Assembly: GCA_002483605.1 (NCBI GenBank)
Contig: DLIG01000015.1
Coordinates: forward strand, 66,707 to 130,706
Length of the DNA: 64,000 bases
Origin: Sulfurovum sp. UBA7648
GTDB taxonomy: Bacteria; Campylobacterota; Campylobacteria; Campylobacterales; Sulfurovaceae
Direction of reading: 5' to 3'
Shown: in pieces, positions 1 to 8,348 of the stretch
Position numbering within the stretch: position 1 is the stretch's first letter
How the letters are laid out: each line of letters begins with the position of its first letter
Program-made: the position numbers and the translations under genes
Notes under the pieces: model-generated
The model's database searches: none
The model's input: only the letters and a program-made list of their open reading frames with translations
What the model was told of the DNA's origin: nothing

Positions 1-15
1 CTTTCTGAGAATGAA

Positions 16-249
16 ATGATAAAAAAAATTAAAACGATGTTTTATAAAAATGATTACCAAATCTTACATCACAACAAAGAGCATTTTATTGCCCAAAAAA
101 AACATTTCAATATCGGAACACTGTTAATCATGTTTGGATTGATGAATGTAATAGGTTTGGCTTTGTATCTTATTTTCTATAGTTTTATTTTGAAACCAAG
201 ACGACTTTTAATAGATATCAAATCTAACCATGTACTAAAAGCTATGTAA
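16..249 (+). CDS. small membrane protein of unknown function, possibly 5'-truncated by the window edge
   Basis: I do not recognise this family. The 77-residue product has a basic N-terminus, one clear hydrophobic segment at about residues 34-58 and a short basic tail containing KPRRLLIDI, so it looks like a single-pass inner-membrane protein. The reading frame stays open upstream to base 1, so the gene may begin before the window. The ATG at 16 has no good ribosome binding site. It converges on the ChaB-like gene, with only four bases between the two stop codons. Confidence 0.45.
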   Translation: MIKKIKTMFYKNDYQILHHNKEHFIAQKKHFNIGTLLIMFGLMNVIGLALYLIFYSFILKPRRLLIDIKSNHVLKAM

Positions 250-253
250 ATAA

Positions 254-481
254 TTATTTTTTTGCTACCCATTTATCATCTATTTTTTCGTATTTATGCT
301 TCACTGCTGCCCAGGCCACCTTGCGCGCTGTATCTTCTAGGGTGTCATCGCCTTGGCGTTTCTTAGGGTTTGCGTATTCTTTCCAAGCATGGTTAAATGC
401 TTCTCGATAAATATCCTGTGCATGGCGGGGAAGTACATTGGTAACATTTTTTGGCAGGTCTTTGTTTGTTTTATACGGCAT
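254..481 (-). CDS. ChaB family protein
   Basis: A 75-residue protein matching the ChaB family: an N-terminal segment with DLPKNVTNVLP, then HAQDIYREAFNHAW and a basic C-terminus with ARKVAWAAVKHKY. ChaB was first described beside the ChaA cation antiporter in E. coli. The molecular role of the family is poorly defined, and it occurs as a small soluble protein in many bacteria. An in-frame ATG exists 69 bases further upstream. The start at 481 was chosen because AAGGAG lies just upstream of it and the family similarity begins there. No cation transporter gene is nearby. Confidence 0.8.
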   Translation of the reverse strand: MPYKTNKDLPKNVTNVLPRHAQDIYREAFNHAWKEYANPKKRQGDDTLEDTARKVAWAAVKHKYEKIDDKWVAKK

Positions 482-654
482 GATGTAGCTCCTTAATATA
501 ATTCGAAACATAAGCTTAAAGACTATGGCCATTATATCATCTGATCGCAAATATTTATCTAGTTGTATGAAAATAATAAAATCATTCTATAAGAAATCAG
601 TAAATTTTTTTGATTATATTTGATTATTACATCCAAACTTAATATGAAGTTTAA

Positions 655-660
655 TATAAT
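655..660 (+). promoter_or_regulatory. -10 element TATAAT for the mla operon, probably giving a leaderless mRNA
   Basis: A perfect TATAAT ends six bases before the ATG at 667. That spacing puts the expected transcription start on, or within a base of, the start codon. No Shine-Dalgarno sequence precedes the ATG, and an in-frame TAA at 652-654 rules out a longer protein. No convincing -35 was seen, which is common for the housekeeping sigma factor in this phylum. Confidence 0.55.
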
Positions 661-666
661 CAGAAT

Positions 667-1776
667 ATGAATGAAAAATATCTTTTTTTAGAAGCATATC
701 GTGATTATATTAAGTTAGTTTCCAAGGATCAATGGACTCTTCAAACTATACGGGACATAGAGAAAGTTCTATATAGTATACCTTATGATAAAAAGATCAT
801 TTGGGATGTTTCAGGCGTGAGTGAATTTGATAGCGCAGGCATTCTTCTTTTTGTAGAGTATCTGAATTATTTTAAAAAACAAACAGAAGTTAAAGTCACA
901 GGATATACCTCTAAACAAAAAGAGATGTATGATTTGCTTAAAAAACAACATAAATCAAAAAAGGCGATTTATGCGCACAAGGAAAGCATGCTTGAAAGAA
1001 TAGGCAAAAAAACTATTCATATTTATGGCGAGTTTAAAGAGATGCTACGCTTCTTAGGAGAGCTTTTTATCAATCTATTTTATACTCTTTTGCACCCAAG
1101 AGAATTTCGTTTTAAGGAAACGGTTTATCATATTTATCATTCCGGTTTTAGTGCGCTTATGATCGTTGCAGTCACTGCATTTTTGGTAGGCATGGTTATC
1201 GCATATCAAGGTTCAGTGCAATTAGCAAAATTTGGTGCTGATATTTTTATAGTTGATACGGTTGCTATCTCAATGGTGAGAGAACTTGGCCCTATGATCA
1301 CAGCTATTGTCATAGCCGGACGAAGCGGCTCAGCCTATACCGCCGAAATAGGCGCAATGAAGATCACCGAAGAGATCTCAGCTATGCGTACCATGGGGTT
1401 TGACCCTTACTCTTTCTTGGTATTGCCTCGTATTATCGCTTTAATGATAGCATTGCCGCTATTGATATTTTTTGCAGATATTGTGGGAATCTTTGGAGGG
1501 ATGTTTGCTTCTAAGATGCAGCTTGGTATTTCTGTTGAACAGTTTATAAATAGGCTTTATGAGGTGCTTGAAGTAAAACATTATATTTTGGGGATGATCA
1601 AAGGACCTGTGTTTGCATTTCTCATTGCATCGGTAGGATGTTTTAGAGGATTTCAAGTTTCTCAAAATACTGAAAGCATAGGATTGCATACGACACAAAG
1701 TGTGGTTAATTCTATTTTTCTTGTGATCGCTTTTGATGCACTTTTCTCTGTGATCTATACGGAGCTTGATCTATGA
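667..1776 (+). CDS. mlaE: MlaE-type ABC lipid transporter permease with N-terminal STAS domain
   Basis: Inner-membrane permease of an MCE/Mla phospholipid transporter, which moves lipids between the inner and outer membranes. Residues 1-100 form a STAS-like domain (DVSGVSEFDSAGILLFVEYL), a role played by separate MlaB in E. coli. Residues from about 150 are the MlaE permease, including VRELGPMITAIVIAGRSGSA and AEIGAMKITEEISAMRTMG, the family signature. It is about 100 residues longer than E. coli MlaE (about 260) because of the fusion. First gene of a four-gene operon, overlapping mlaF by four bases (ATGA). The start lacks a ribosome binding site and may be leaderless. Confidence 0.9.
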   Translation: MNEKYLFLEAYRDYIKLVSKDQWTLQTIRDIEKVLYSIPYDKKIIWDVSGVSEFDSAGILLFVEYLNYFKKQTEVKVTGYTSKQKEMYDLLKKQHKSKKAIYAHKESMLERIGKKTIHIYGEFKEMLRFLGELFINLFYTLLHPREFRFKETVYHIYHSGFSALMIVAVTAFLVGMVIAYQGSVQLAKFGADIFIVDTVAISMVRELGPMITAIVIAGRSGSAYTAEIGAMKITEEISAMRTMGFDPYSFLVLPRIIALMIALPLLIFFADIVGIFGGMFASKMQLGISVEQFINRLYEVLEVKHYILGMIKGPVFAFLIASVGCFRGFQVSQNTESIGLHTTQSVVNSIFLVIAFDALFSVIYTELDL

Positions 1777-2543
1777 GTATCATAGAAGCAAAAGATATAG
1801 TCACAAAATTTGATACGCGAACTATTCATGATCATGTAAACTTTTCTGTCAATGAAAATGAGATCTATGCGATTATAGGAGAGAGCGGCTCGGGCAAATC
1901 GGTACTAATGAGAGAAATGATAATGCTTGCCGACCCCACAGAAGGGTATATAAATATTCTTGGTGAAAATTTAGAACATATTAGCCCGCGCAAAGCACAG
2001 GAGTTACGCAGAAAATGGGGGGTGCTTTTCCAATTTGGTGCACTTTTTTCTTCTTTGACAATAGCAGAAAATATAGAATTACAACTTAAAGAATATACGA
2101 ATATCTCAAAAAAAATGAGGGACAAGTTAGTATATTCCAAATTGGAATTAGTCGGACTGGAATCTTATGCGGGAAAACTATATCCATCGGAGCTTAGCGG
2201 AGGGATGATCAAAAGGGCAGCTCTTGCTCGTGCTTTGGCTATGGATCCTAAATTGCTTTTTTTGGACGAACCTACTTCAGGACTAGATCCAATAGGGGCA
2301 CGTAATTTTGATCAACTCATCGTTAATTTACGTGATCTATTAGGGATTACTGTGGTTATGATAACACATGATCTAGATAGTATGTTCAGTATCGTAGATA
2401 GGATGGCAGTATTGGCAGACAAACATGTGGTTGCAGAAGGAACTTTAGAAAATGTGTTACAATCACAACATCCTTTTGTAGAAGCATTTTTTAAAAATGA
2501 ATATACTAAGCAAAGATTTAAGGACAAGATTAAAGATGTATAA
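1773..2543 (+). CDS. mlaF: MlaF-type ABC lipid transporter ATP-binding protein
   Basis: Cytoplasmic ATPase that powers the MlaE permease. It has a Walker A (GESGSGKS), a Q-loop region (LFQFGALFSSLTIAENI), an ABC signature variant (LSGGMIKRAALARAL) and a Walker B followed by the catalytic glutamate (LLFLDEPTSGLDP). The M in LSGGM instead of Q is typical of MlaF/Ttg2A proteins and separates them from other ABC ATPases. The 256-residue length is normal. It starts inside the mlaE stop codon and overlaps mlaD by eight bases, indicating translational coupling. Confidence 0.92.
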   Translation: MSIIEAKDIVTKFDTRTIHDHVNFSVNENEIYAIIGESGSGKSVLMREMIMLADPTEGYINILGENLEHISPRKAQELRRKWGVLFQFGALFSSLTIAENIELQLKEYTNISKKMRDKLVYSKLELVGLESYAGKLYPSELSGGMIKRAALARALAMDPKLLFLDEPTSGLDPIGARNFDQLIVNLRDLLGITVVMITHDLDSMFSIVDRMAVLADKHVVAEGTLENVLQSQHPFVEAFFKNEYTKQRFKDKIKDV

Positions 2544-3393
2544 TAGAATCAACTATACAGTAGTAGGCATTTTTGTATTATTCTTTAGCGTGGGTATGGC
2601 ATGGTTCGCCTTTTGGTTGGCAAAGTATGGCATACAAGATAAGTATGATATTTACAGAATAGAGATAAAAGAATCTGTCACCGGACTCTCAGAAGACGCA
2701 GCAGTTAAATTGCGCGGTGTAAATATAGGCAGAGTAAAACAGATAAAAATCAATCCAAACAACATAGAGGTTGTTGAAATTTTGCTAGAGATCAAAAAAG
2801 GAACCGTTATAAAAGAAGATATGACAGCGCATACGCAAATGTTTGGCGTCACTGGACTTTTATCCATAGAGATCGATGGCGGAACAAATAGTGCAAAAAC
2901 ATTGCAGCCGACGGCTACATATATTCCGACTATCAAAACTCGTGCCTCGTACATCTCAAAATTAAATGAAGAGGTTGAAAAGGTAAGTGCACTTCTAGAT
3001 CGCAGCAAAAAACTTCTTTCAGATAAAAATATACAAAATTTTGAAAAGACATTGGAAAATTTAGAAAAGATATCGTCTAGAGGAGAGGAGATGGAAAACA
3101 AAGCGATCGATTCAATGAAACAATTGGATGGGACGCTTGGGGAATTAAAAATTTCTATAAGAACAATGTCAGATTCTTTTGAAAGGTCATCAAAAGATAT
3201 CAATAGAGTTACACTAAAAGCAGAAAACAGTCTAGACAGAGGAGATTATAATCTCAGAAATATTCTTGAACCAATGACGACCGATCTACAAGTGCTCTCA
3301 AATCAAGTCGATGATCTAGCCGGGGAATTAAGACAAAGCCCAAGCGATCTACTCTTTAAATCTAGACAACCGGTAAAAGGACCTGGCGAATGA
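2536..3393 (+). CDS. mlaD: MlaD/MCE-domain lipid-binding protein
   Basis: Membrane-anchored periplasmic MCE protein that binds lipid for the MlaEF transporter. One transmembrane helix lies at about residues 6-28. An MCE domain follows at about residues 38-110 (VTGLSEDAAVKLRGVNIGRVKQI and MFGVTGLLSIEIDGG). A long helical, coiled-coil-prone C-terminal tail runs to residue 285. An ATG 39 bases upstream in the same frame lies inside mlaF. The start at 2536 was preferred because an AAGGA-like site precedes it and the protein then begins directly before the membrane anchor. At 285 residues it is longer than E. coli MlaD (about 183) and closer to organisms that have only this single MCE protein. Confidence 0.88.
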   Translation: MYNRINYTVVGIFVLFFSVGMAWFAFWLAKYGIQDKYDIYRIEIKESVTGLSEDAAVKLRGVNIGRVKQIKINPNNIEVVEILLEIKKGTVIKEDMTAHTQMFGVTGLLSIEIDGGTNSAKTLQPTATYIPTIKTRASYISKLNEEVEKVSALLDRSKKLLSDKNIQNFEKTLENLEKISSRGEEMENKAIDSMKQLDGTLGELKISIRTMSDSFERSSKDINRVTLKAENSLDRGDYNLRNILEPMTTDLQVLSNQVDDLAGELRQSPSDLLFKSRQPVKGPGE

Positions 3394-3968
3394 AATATAT
3401 TTTATTGACAGCTATATTTTTATCCCTGCAAGGATGCAGTATAAAAGAGAGGCCTATGAAAACATATACCCTTCATGGTGATATAAATCAAAAAGCTTAT
3501 AATTACAAATTTAAAGATAAAACAGTTAAAGTGGCATATCCTCAAGGCCTCAAAGAAAAGATGGGCCAAAATATGCAATTTTCATATAGTGATGCAGAGC
3601 ATGGAAGTTATCAAAATTCCAAGTGGTCCAATACTGTAGGACAATTGCTGCAAGGCACTTTTATACAAACATTACAACAAAGCGGACTTTTTAGAGGCGT
3701 ATTTTCTTATACTTCTACTGCACAAGCGGATTATAGACTAGAAAGTACCATTTTTGATTTTTCTCACATGGTTAGAGGCAACACTTCCCATTCTGTAGTT
3801 TCTGTACAATTTTTTCTGATTGATGCGTATAGCGGACAGTTGGTCAAGAGTAAGCTTTTTAAGTATGCAATACCAACTGCAACAACAAATGCAAAAGGAT
3901 ATGTGGACGCAACGAATATAGCAACCAGTATGCTTGGTAATGATTTGATAGACTGGCTTGAAATGTAG
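3390..3968 (+). CDS. ABC-type transport auxiliary lipoprotein (PqiC/MlaB-neighbour type)
   Basis: A lipoprotein by its signal peptide and lipobox (SLQGC, modified Cys at about residue 16). Its position as last gene of the MCE operon and its fold pattern (YTLHGD near the start, repeated beta/alpha segments, a C-terminal region with NDLIDWL) suit the auxiliary lipoprotein family that accompanies MCE transporters, of which PqiC is an example. It would sit in the outer membrane and help receive or hand over lipid. It overlaps mlaD by four bases. No mlaC or mlaA homologue is in the operon, so this protein may be the outer-membrane partner; that is an inference. Confidence 0.75.
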   Translation: MKYILLTAIFLSLQGCSIKERPMKTYTLHGDINQKAYNYKFKDKTVKVAYPQGLKEKMGQNMQFSYSDAEHGSYQNSKWSNTVGQLLQGTFIQTLQQSGLFRGVFSYTSTAQADYRLESTIFDFSHMVRGNTSHSVVSVQFFLIDAYSGQLVKSKLFKYAIPTATTNAKGYVDATNIATSMLGNDLIDWLEM

Positions 3969-4130
3969 CATCTAAAAAGCATGGAAATGAGAGTGAATTT
4001 ATTGTTTTTATGTAATACTTAGTGATTTCTCATATTTGCTTGAAGTGATCTTTACCACTTTTACTATCATAAAACCAAAATTCATATGTTTTTACTAAAT
4101 ATTTTTTATATTATTTTGTTATATATGATG

Positions 4131-4253
4131 TATAATAACATTAGGTATACACATAGTACATTATTAGTATTATGTGTATTTACTTATGGATACAAACTAA
4201 GGTAGGTCATGGTTTAGTGTAGACATCATAATATGCAAACACAAAAGGAGCAT
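4131..4253 (+). promoter_or_regulatory. putative promoter and ~115-nt leader of first HiPIP gene
   Basis: TATAAT at 4131-4136 is a likely -10. The leader contains an inverted repeat with arms TACACATA (4148-4155) and TATGTGTA (4171-4178). Parts of the leader, including TATGTGTATTTA and ATATGCAAA, recur at similar spacing before the second HiPIP gene. The repeat could be an operator or an RNA hairpin; the sequence alone does not decide. The remaining gap from 3969 to 4130 is A+T-rich and shows nothing else. Confidence 0.4.
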
Positions 4254-4517
4254 ATGATGGAAAATGATGGGTCAAGAAGAAATTTCTTTAGATATATGAG
4301 TATACTTGGAATAATGACTTTTTATAGCGTGCCTTTGCATGCAAAGACTACAAAAGCGATTGTCAATTATCAAGCTATGCCAAATGACGGCAATAAATGT
4401 GATATGTGTATGCATTTTTTACCGGATACAAATGAATGCAAAATTATTGAAGGAAAAATAGATCCTAATGGTTGGTGTAAATTTTTCTATAAAAATCCAA
4501 ATTTAAAACCAACGTAG
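4254..4517 (+). CDS. Tat-exported high-potential iron-sulfur protein (HiPIP), copy 1
   Basis: Small periplasmic electron carrier with one [4Fe-4S] cluster. The mature part has the HiPIP cysteine pattern: CDMC, then a third Cys (ECKI) and the final Gly-Trp-Cys (NGWC). The N-terminus has a twin-arginine signal (SRRNFFRYMSILGI), as expected for a cofactor-loaded exported protein. Start choice: AAGGAG at 4245-4250 serves either ATG 4254 or the directly following ATG 4257, the latter with better spacing. The next gene is a close paralogue. The physiological partner is not in the window; HiPIPs usually connect quinol-oxidising complexes or sulfur/iron oxidation enzymes to oxidases. Confidence 0.85.
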   Translation: MMENDGSRRNFFRYMSILGIMTFYSVPLHAKTTKAIVNYQAMPNDGNKCDMCMHFLPDTNECKIIEGKIDPNGWCKFFYKNPNLKPT

Positions 4518-4566
4518 AAAGTAGTCAGACATTTTTATTATGTCAAATCATTATATAGTTTTGATA

Positions 4567-4694
4567 TATAATCTGATTAGTGATACTTGTAGTGCACTCC
4601 TGGCGTATGTGTATTTAATGAGGATGCGAACAAAATATGTCATGATGCAATATGAACATCAAGATATGCAAATATTAATTATATAAAGGAGCAT
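4567..4694 (+). promoter_or_regulatory. putative promoter and leader of second HiPIP gene
   Basis: TATAAT at 4567-4572, followed by a leader that aligns in patches with the one in front of copy 1 (TATGTGTATTTA, GTCATG, ATATGCAAA, and the same AAGGAGCATATGATG start region). The distance from the -10 to the start codon is about 125 bases in both copies. This suggests that the duplication included the promoter, so each gene may be expressed independently. Confidence 0.4.
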
Positions 4695-4961
4695 ATGATG
4701 TCAAATCTAATATCAAGAAGAGATTTCGTAAGATATATGAGTATACTCGGAATAATGGCTTTTTATAATGCACCCTTGCATGCAAAGACTACAAAAGATA
4801 TTGTCAAATATCAACTTACTCCAAATGCTAACGGCGACAAATGCGAAACATGCATGCATTTTTTGCCGGATACAAAAGAGTGCAAAATTGTTGAAGGGCC
4901 AATTGACCCAAATGGTTGGTGTATTAATTATTTTAAAACACCTGCTGCTGCAAAAGTTTAA
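4695..4961 (+). CDS. Tat-exported high-potential iron-sulfur protein (HiPIP), copy 2
   Basis: Paralogue of the preceding gene with the same layout: twin-arginine signal (SRRDFVRYMSILGIMAFY), then the cluster cysteines in CETCMHFLPD, ECKIVEG and NGWC. Long identical stretches, such as RYMSILGIM and MHFLPDT, show a fairly recent tandem duplication. The four ligand cysteines are intact, so both copies should bind a [4Fe-4S] cluster. ATG 4695 or the adjacent 4698 can serve as the start after AAGGAG. After it, CCTCTTT and AAAGAGG between about 4977 and 5005 could form a weak hairpin. Confidence 0.85.
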   Translation: MMSNLISRRDFVRYMSILGIMAFYNAPLHAKTTKDIVKYQLTPNANGDKCETCMHFLPDTKECKIVEGPIDPNGWCINYFKTPAAAKV

Positions 4962-5148
4962 AACGTCAATATAGCCTCTTTCTGGTGTTACTATACGAAA
5001 AGAGGTATGCCATCAGCCATATTAGGCATGAGGTTATAACTATCATAATCTAGAATTTACATTCTATCTTTATTGTTTCACATTGTTACACTGCCATTTG
5101 GGATAAATTTGGCGAGTAATGTTTTCACAAAGTAATTTAATCATCTTT

Positions 5149-5160
5149 TAGATAATATAC
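5149..5160 (+). promoter_or_regulatory. possible -10 region for the nuo operon
   Basis: TTTTAGATAATAT about 45 bases before nuoA is the best -10-like sequence in the 243-base gap after the HiPIP gene. No -35 was recognised. The A+T-rich background makes chance matches likely, so confidence is low. Confidence 0.25.
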
Positions 5161-5204
5161 ATGCATAGTAGAAAAGGATTCTCACCATCTAAAAGGGGTT
5201 TAAT

Positions 5205-5594
5205 ATGACGCATATTGTGACCGAACATCCCTATTTCGGGATATTTGTCTTATTTATTTTAACGTTTGTTGCTTTTTCGGCGACTCTTAATTTGCAACGC
5301 TTTATAAGTAGAAAGCTAGCTCGCCGTGATACCGAAAAGCTAAAAATGTCTATTTATGAATGTGGACCAGAGGTAACAAAACAACCAAACACTATATCGG
5401 TACAATTTTATCTGATCGCACTTTTGTTTATTTTGTTTGACGTAGAGATCATCTTTATGTTTCCTTGGGCAGTAGACTTTAAAGCACTCGGATGGTTTGG
5501 ACTAGTGGAGATGATACTGTTTATCTTGCTATTGGCTATTGGATTTGTATATGCATGGAAGAAAGGAGCACTTGAATGGCACAGCATCAAGTAA
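5205..5594 (+). CDS. nuoA: NADH-quinone oxidoreductase subunit A
   Basis: Small membrane subunit of complex I located where the membrane and peripheral arms meet. Three transmembrane helices are visible (about residues 10-30, 62-85 and 95-118). The conserved loop [39 protein letters not shown] carries the ECG and DVE motifs. The 129-residue length is typical. AAGGGG precedes the ATG. First gene of the nuo operon; it overlaps nuoB by 19 bases. Confidence 0.96.
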   Translation: MTHIVTEHPYFGIFVLFILTFVAFSATLNLQRFISRKLARRDTEKLKMSIYECGPEVTKQPNTISVQFYLIALLFILFDVEIIFMFPWAVDFKALGWFGLVEMILFILLLAIGFVYAWKKGALEWHSIK

Positions 5595-6088
5595 ATTACG
5601 CATCGGCTGCAGGATTGCCTGTAGCATTAACTTCTGTTGACAAACTTGTCAACTGGGGGAGATCAAACTCGCTTTGGCCTTTGACCTATGGACTAGCCTG
5701 TTGTGCTATCGAAATGATGGCAAGCGGAGCCGCTAGATTTGACTTTGACCGTTTCGGTACAATATTTAGAGCAAGCCCTAGACAAGCGGATGTTATGATA
5801 CTAGCGGGTACATTATCTAAAAAACATGCAGAATTCACAAGACGTCTTTATGACCAAATGGCAGAGCCAAAATGGGTTATCTCTATGGGAAGCTGCGCCA
5901 ATACAGGCGGAATGTTTAATACATATGCTACGGTTCAAGGTGTTGACCGCATAGTGCCTGTTGATATCTATTTGCCAGGATGTGCACCTCGTCCTGAAAC
6001 ATTACAGTATGCATTGATGATGCTCCAAAAGAAAATCAGAAGAGAATCTGCGAATATGAATAAAAATACTAAGCAAAGGTTGGTGTGA
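5576..6088 (+). CDS. nuoB: NADH-quinone oxidoreductase subunit B
   Basis: Peripheral-arm subunit that carries cluster N2, which hands electrons to quinone. The ligand cysteines are visible in the tandem CC of [10 protein letters not shown], in GSCANTGG and in PGCAPRPE. The 170 residues cover the whole family length. The start overlaps the end of nuoA, and the GGAGCA stretch upstream can act as ribosome binding site. Its stop codon overlaps the nuoC start by one base. Confidence 0.97.
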   Translation: MAQHQVNYASAAGLPVALTSVDKLVNWGRSNSLWPLTYGLACCAIEMMASGAARFDFDRFGTIFRASPRQADVMILAGTLSKKHAEFTRRLYDQMAEPKWVISMGSCANTGGMFNTYATVQGVDRIVPVDIYLPGCAPRPETLQYALMMLQKKIRRESANMNKNTKQRLV

Positions 6089-6870
6089 TGAGAAAATACA
6101 CTCCAAAAGATAATGTACAAGGCAAATCCTATTACACAGATAGATTTTGGGTTGCCCCAAGAATTCCTAGAGAGGCAGTAGAAGAAGACAGCCATTTTGC
6201 AAACGTAGTATCAGCACTTAAAAAATATGCAAAAGAAACATATATTGAAGTTGGGCAGCTTGTAGTTCATATCAAACCAACTGATAATATCTCGGTTTTA
6301 TCACTATTGAAAGAAAAATGTGGGTATAGCCAATGTTCTGAACTAAGCGCAGTAGATTATTTAGCACGTGACAGTGAATTTGAGATATTTTATCAAATGT
6401 TAAATATCACAGAGGCGAAAAGAGTTCGCGTAGTTTGCCGTATCAAACAAGGCGAAGCAATTGAGAGTATCGTGCCTTTGTTTAAAATGGCAAATTTCGC
6501 TGAGCGTGAGATGTTTGATATGTTTGGAATAGTTTCAAATAATCATCCGTATTTAAAACGTATCTTGATGCCGGATGACTGGTCGGGACATCCACTGCTT
6601 AAAACTTATCCATTGCAGGGTGACGAAGCAGCATCTTGGTATGAAGTAGACAAAATTTTTGGCAAAGAATATAGAGATATCATAGGTCCTGAAAATAGAG
6701 ATCCTGCCAAAATCGATAGATACGATACAAAACGTTTCTCAAGAGTAGGATATGAAGTACCGTTTGATGCAGATATATCTGATGGAGAGAAAGAGAATCC
6801 TATCGAATACAGTAAAACATTAATGGCAAATTATCAAAAATCATCTAAACAGCTCAAAGAAAGACGATAG
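6088..6870 (+). CDS. nuoC: NADH-quinone oxidoreductase subunit C
   Basis: The 30-kDa subunit of the peripheral arm, which helps shape the quinone site with NuoD. The family signature is present as [28 protein letters not shown] with [10 protein letters not shown] following. The C-terminal extension ([32 protein letters not shown]) is an epsilon-type feature as far as I recall. A GTG one codon earlier is possible. ATG 6088 was chosen because it overlaps the nuoB stop in a TGATG arrangement. At 260 residues it is a stand-alone NuoC, not the NuoCD fusion of enterobacteria. Confidence 0.95.
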   Translation: MRKYTPKDNVQGKSYYTDRFWVAPRIPREAVEEDSHFANVVSALKKYAKETYIEVGQLVVHIKPTDNISVLSLLKEKCGYSQCSELSAVDYLARDSEFEIFYQMLNITEAKRVRVVCRIKQGEAIESIVPLFKMANFAEREMFDMFGIVSNNHPYLKRILMPDDWSGHPLLKTYPLQGDEAASWYEVDKIFGKEYRDIIGPENRDPAKIDRYDTKRFSRVGYEVPFDADISDGEKENPIEYSKTLMANYQKSSKQLKERR

Positions 6871-6878
6871 GGGCAAGA

Positions 6879-8105
6879 ATGCAAGTAACTAATAAATTAA
6901 CACCGTTTTTTGAAAATCTTAACTTTGAACGCAGCGATAACATGATGGTTATCAACTTTGGACCGCAGCATCCATCTGCACACGGACAGCTTAGACTGGT
7001 TCTTGAGCTTGACGGAGAGCTTGTCACTAAAGCTTATCCTGATATCGGTTATCTACACCGTGGCATAGAGAAAATGGCAGAAAATATGACATATAATGAG
7101 TTTTTGCCTACTACAGACAGACTTGATTATATAGCATCGACTGCAAATAACTATGCATATGCCCATGCAGTAGAAAAATTACTGGGTATCGAAGCTCCAA
7201 GAAGAGCCCAAGTTATTCGTACAATGCTTTTAGAGCTCAATCGTATCATTTCGCATCTATTTTTCTTGGCAACTCATGCACTTGATGTCGGCGCGATGTC
7301 AATATTCCTTTATGCATTCAGAGAGAGAGAATTCGCAATGGATCTCATGGAAGATTATTGCGGAGCGAGACTTACTCACTCTGCTGTCCGTATCGGCGGA
7401 GTTCCTTTGGATTTGCCAAAAGGCTGGCTTGAAGATTTGGAAAAATTCATAGATGCATTACCTGAAAACATTGCACTTTATGAAGGTTTATTGACAGAAA
7501 ACAGAATTTGGAAAATGAGACTTGAGGATGTTGGTGTCGTTTCAGGAAAAGATGCATTAAACTGGGGATGTACAGGAGTAATGCTAAGAGGTTCGGGGGT
7601 CAAATATGACATTAGAAAAGAAGAACCTTATGAGCTTTACGGCGAACTAGAGTTTGATATCCCGGTTAGCGACAGATGTGACAGTTATGGCAGATATCGT
7701 TTGTATATGGAAGAGATGAAACAATCTATCAAAATAATCAAACAGCTTATACCTATGCATGGCGAGACTGAACCGCAACTAATGGCTCATGCACCGCAAT
7801 ATATCTCAGCTCCAAAAGAAGAGATAATGACACAAAACTATGCTCTTATGCAGCATTTTGTGCTTGTAACACAGGGTATGAGACCCCCGGTTGGTGAAGT
7901 TTATGTACCTACAGAATCGCCAAAAGGCGAACTAGGATTTTACATCAAGAGCGAAGGCGAACCATATGCTTATCGCTTGAAATGCAGAGCGCCGAGTTTC
8001 TTCCATACAGGACTTTTGCAAGAGTTGCTAGTAGGAACATATATAGCCGACGTAGTAACTATTATTGGTAGCACAAACATCGTTTTTGGCGAAGTTGACA
8101 GATAA
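6879..8105 (+). CDS. nuoD: NADH-quinone oxidoreductase subunit D
   Basis: The 49-kDa quinone-site subunit, related to the large subunit of NiFe hydrogenases. Diagnostic segments are [22 protein letters not shown] near the N-terminus, [13 protein letters not shown] and the C-terminal [16 protein letters not shown], ending in GEVDR. The 408-residue length is normal. GGGG upstream of ATG 6879 is the likely ribosome binding site, and the gene follows nuoC after eight bases. Confidence 0.97.
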   Translation: MQVTNKLTPFFENLNFERSDNMMVINFGPQHPSAHGQLRLVLELDGELVTKAYPDIGYLHRGIEKMAENMTYNEFLPTTDRLDYIASTANNYAYAHAVEKLLGIEAPRRAQVIRTMLLELNRIISHLFFLATHALDVGAMSIFLYAFREREFAMDLMEDYCGARLTHSAVRIGGVPLDLPKGWLEDLEKFIDALPENIALYEGLLTENRIWKMRLEDVGVVSGKDALNWGCTGVMLRGSGVKYDIRKEEPYELYGELEFDIPVSDRCDSYGRYRLYMEEMKQSIKIIKQLIPMHGETEPQLMAHAPQYISAPKEEIMTQNYALMQHFVLVTQGMRPPVGEVYVPTESPKGELGFYIKSEGEPYAYRLKCRAPSFFHTGLLQELLVGTYIADVVTIIGSTNIVFGEVDR

Positions 8106-8114
8106 GGAGAGCGC

Positions 8115-8348
8115 ATGAAAAGATATGATTTAAGACATCTTCATGATGATTTTTATGGAAGAATGATGGAAATTATCAACAATGATCTCTCAATTGATGA
8201 AGTTGGTATTTTTCTATTTGAAGTTGGTGATTTTAGTAGTGTTCAAAAAAGTGCCGATATGATAAAAGAAGCAGGCTATGAACTCATGAATTCTCTTAAA
8301 TTCAATGAAGTTGACTGGACTATTGTAGTCAAGAAAAAAGGCAAATAA
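8115..8348 (+). CDS. epsilon-type small complex I subunit in the NuoE position
   Basis: A 77-residue soluble protein placed exactly where nuoE stands in other operons but without any cysteine, so it cannot carry the N1a [2Fe-2S] cluster of true NuoE. Similar short proteins occupy this position in Campylobacter jejuni and Helicobacter pylori, where true NuoE and NuoF are missing and an alternative electron donor such as flavodoxin has been proposed. AAGGAGA precedes the start, and the stop overlaps the next start (TAATG). I infer a structural or docking role for the unusual electron-input module. Confidence 0.75.
   Translation: MKRYDLRHLHDDFYGRMMEIINNDLSIDEVGIFLFEVGDFSSVQKSADMIKEAGYELMNSLKFNEVDWTIVVKKKGK

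Noticed and set aside
4131..4253. HiPIP leader as a known riboswitch
   Set aside because: An inverted repeat is present, but no recognisable riboswitch core could be found.
5088..5106. GTTTC and GTTAC pair upstream of nuoA as a further Pho-type box
   Set aside because: 10-bp period and about 100 bases from the start codon; no phosphate link of complex I.
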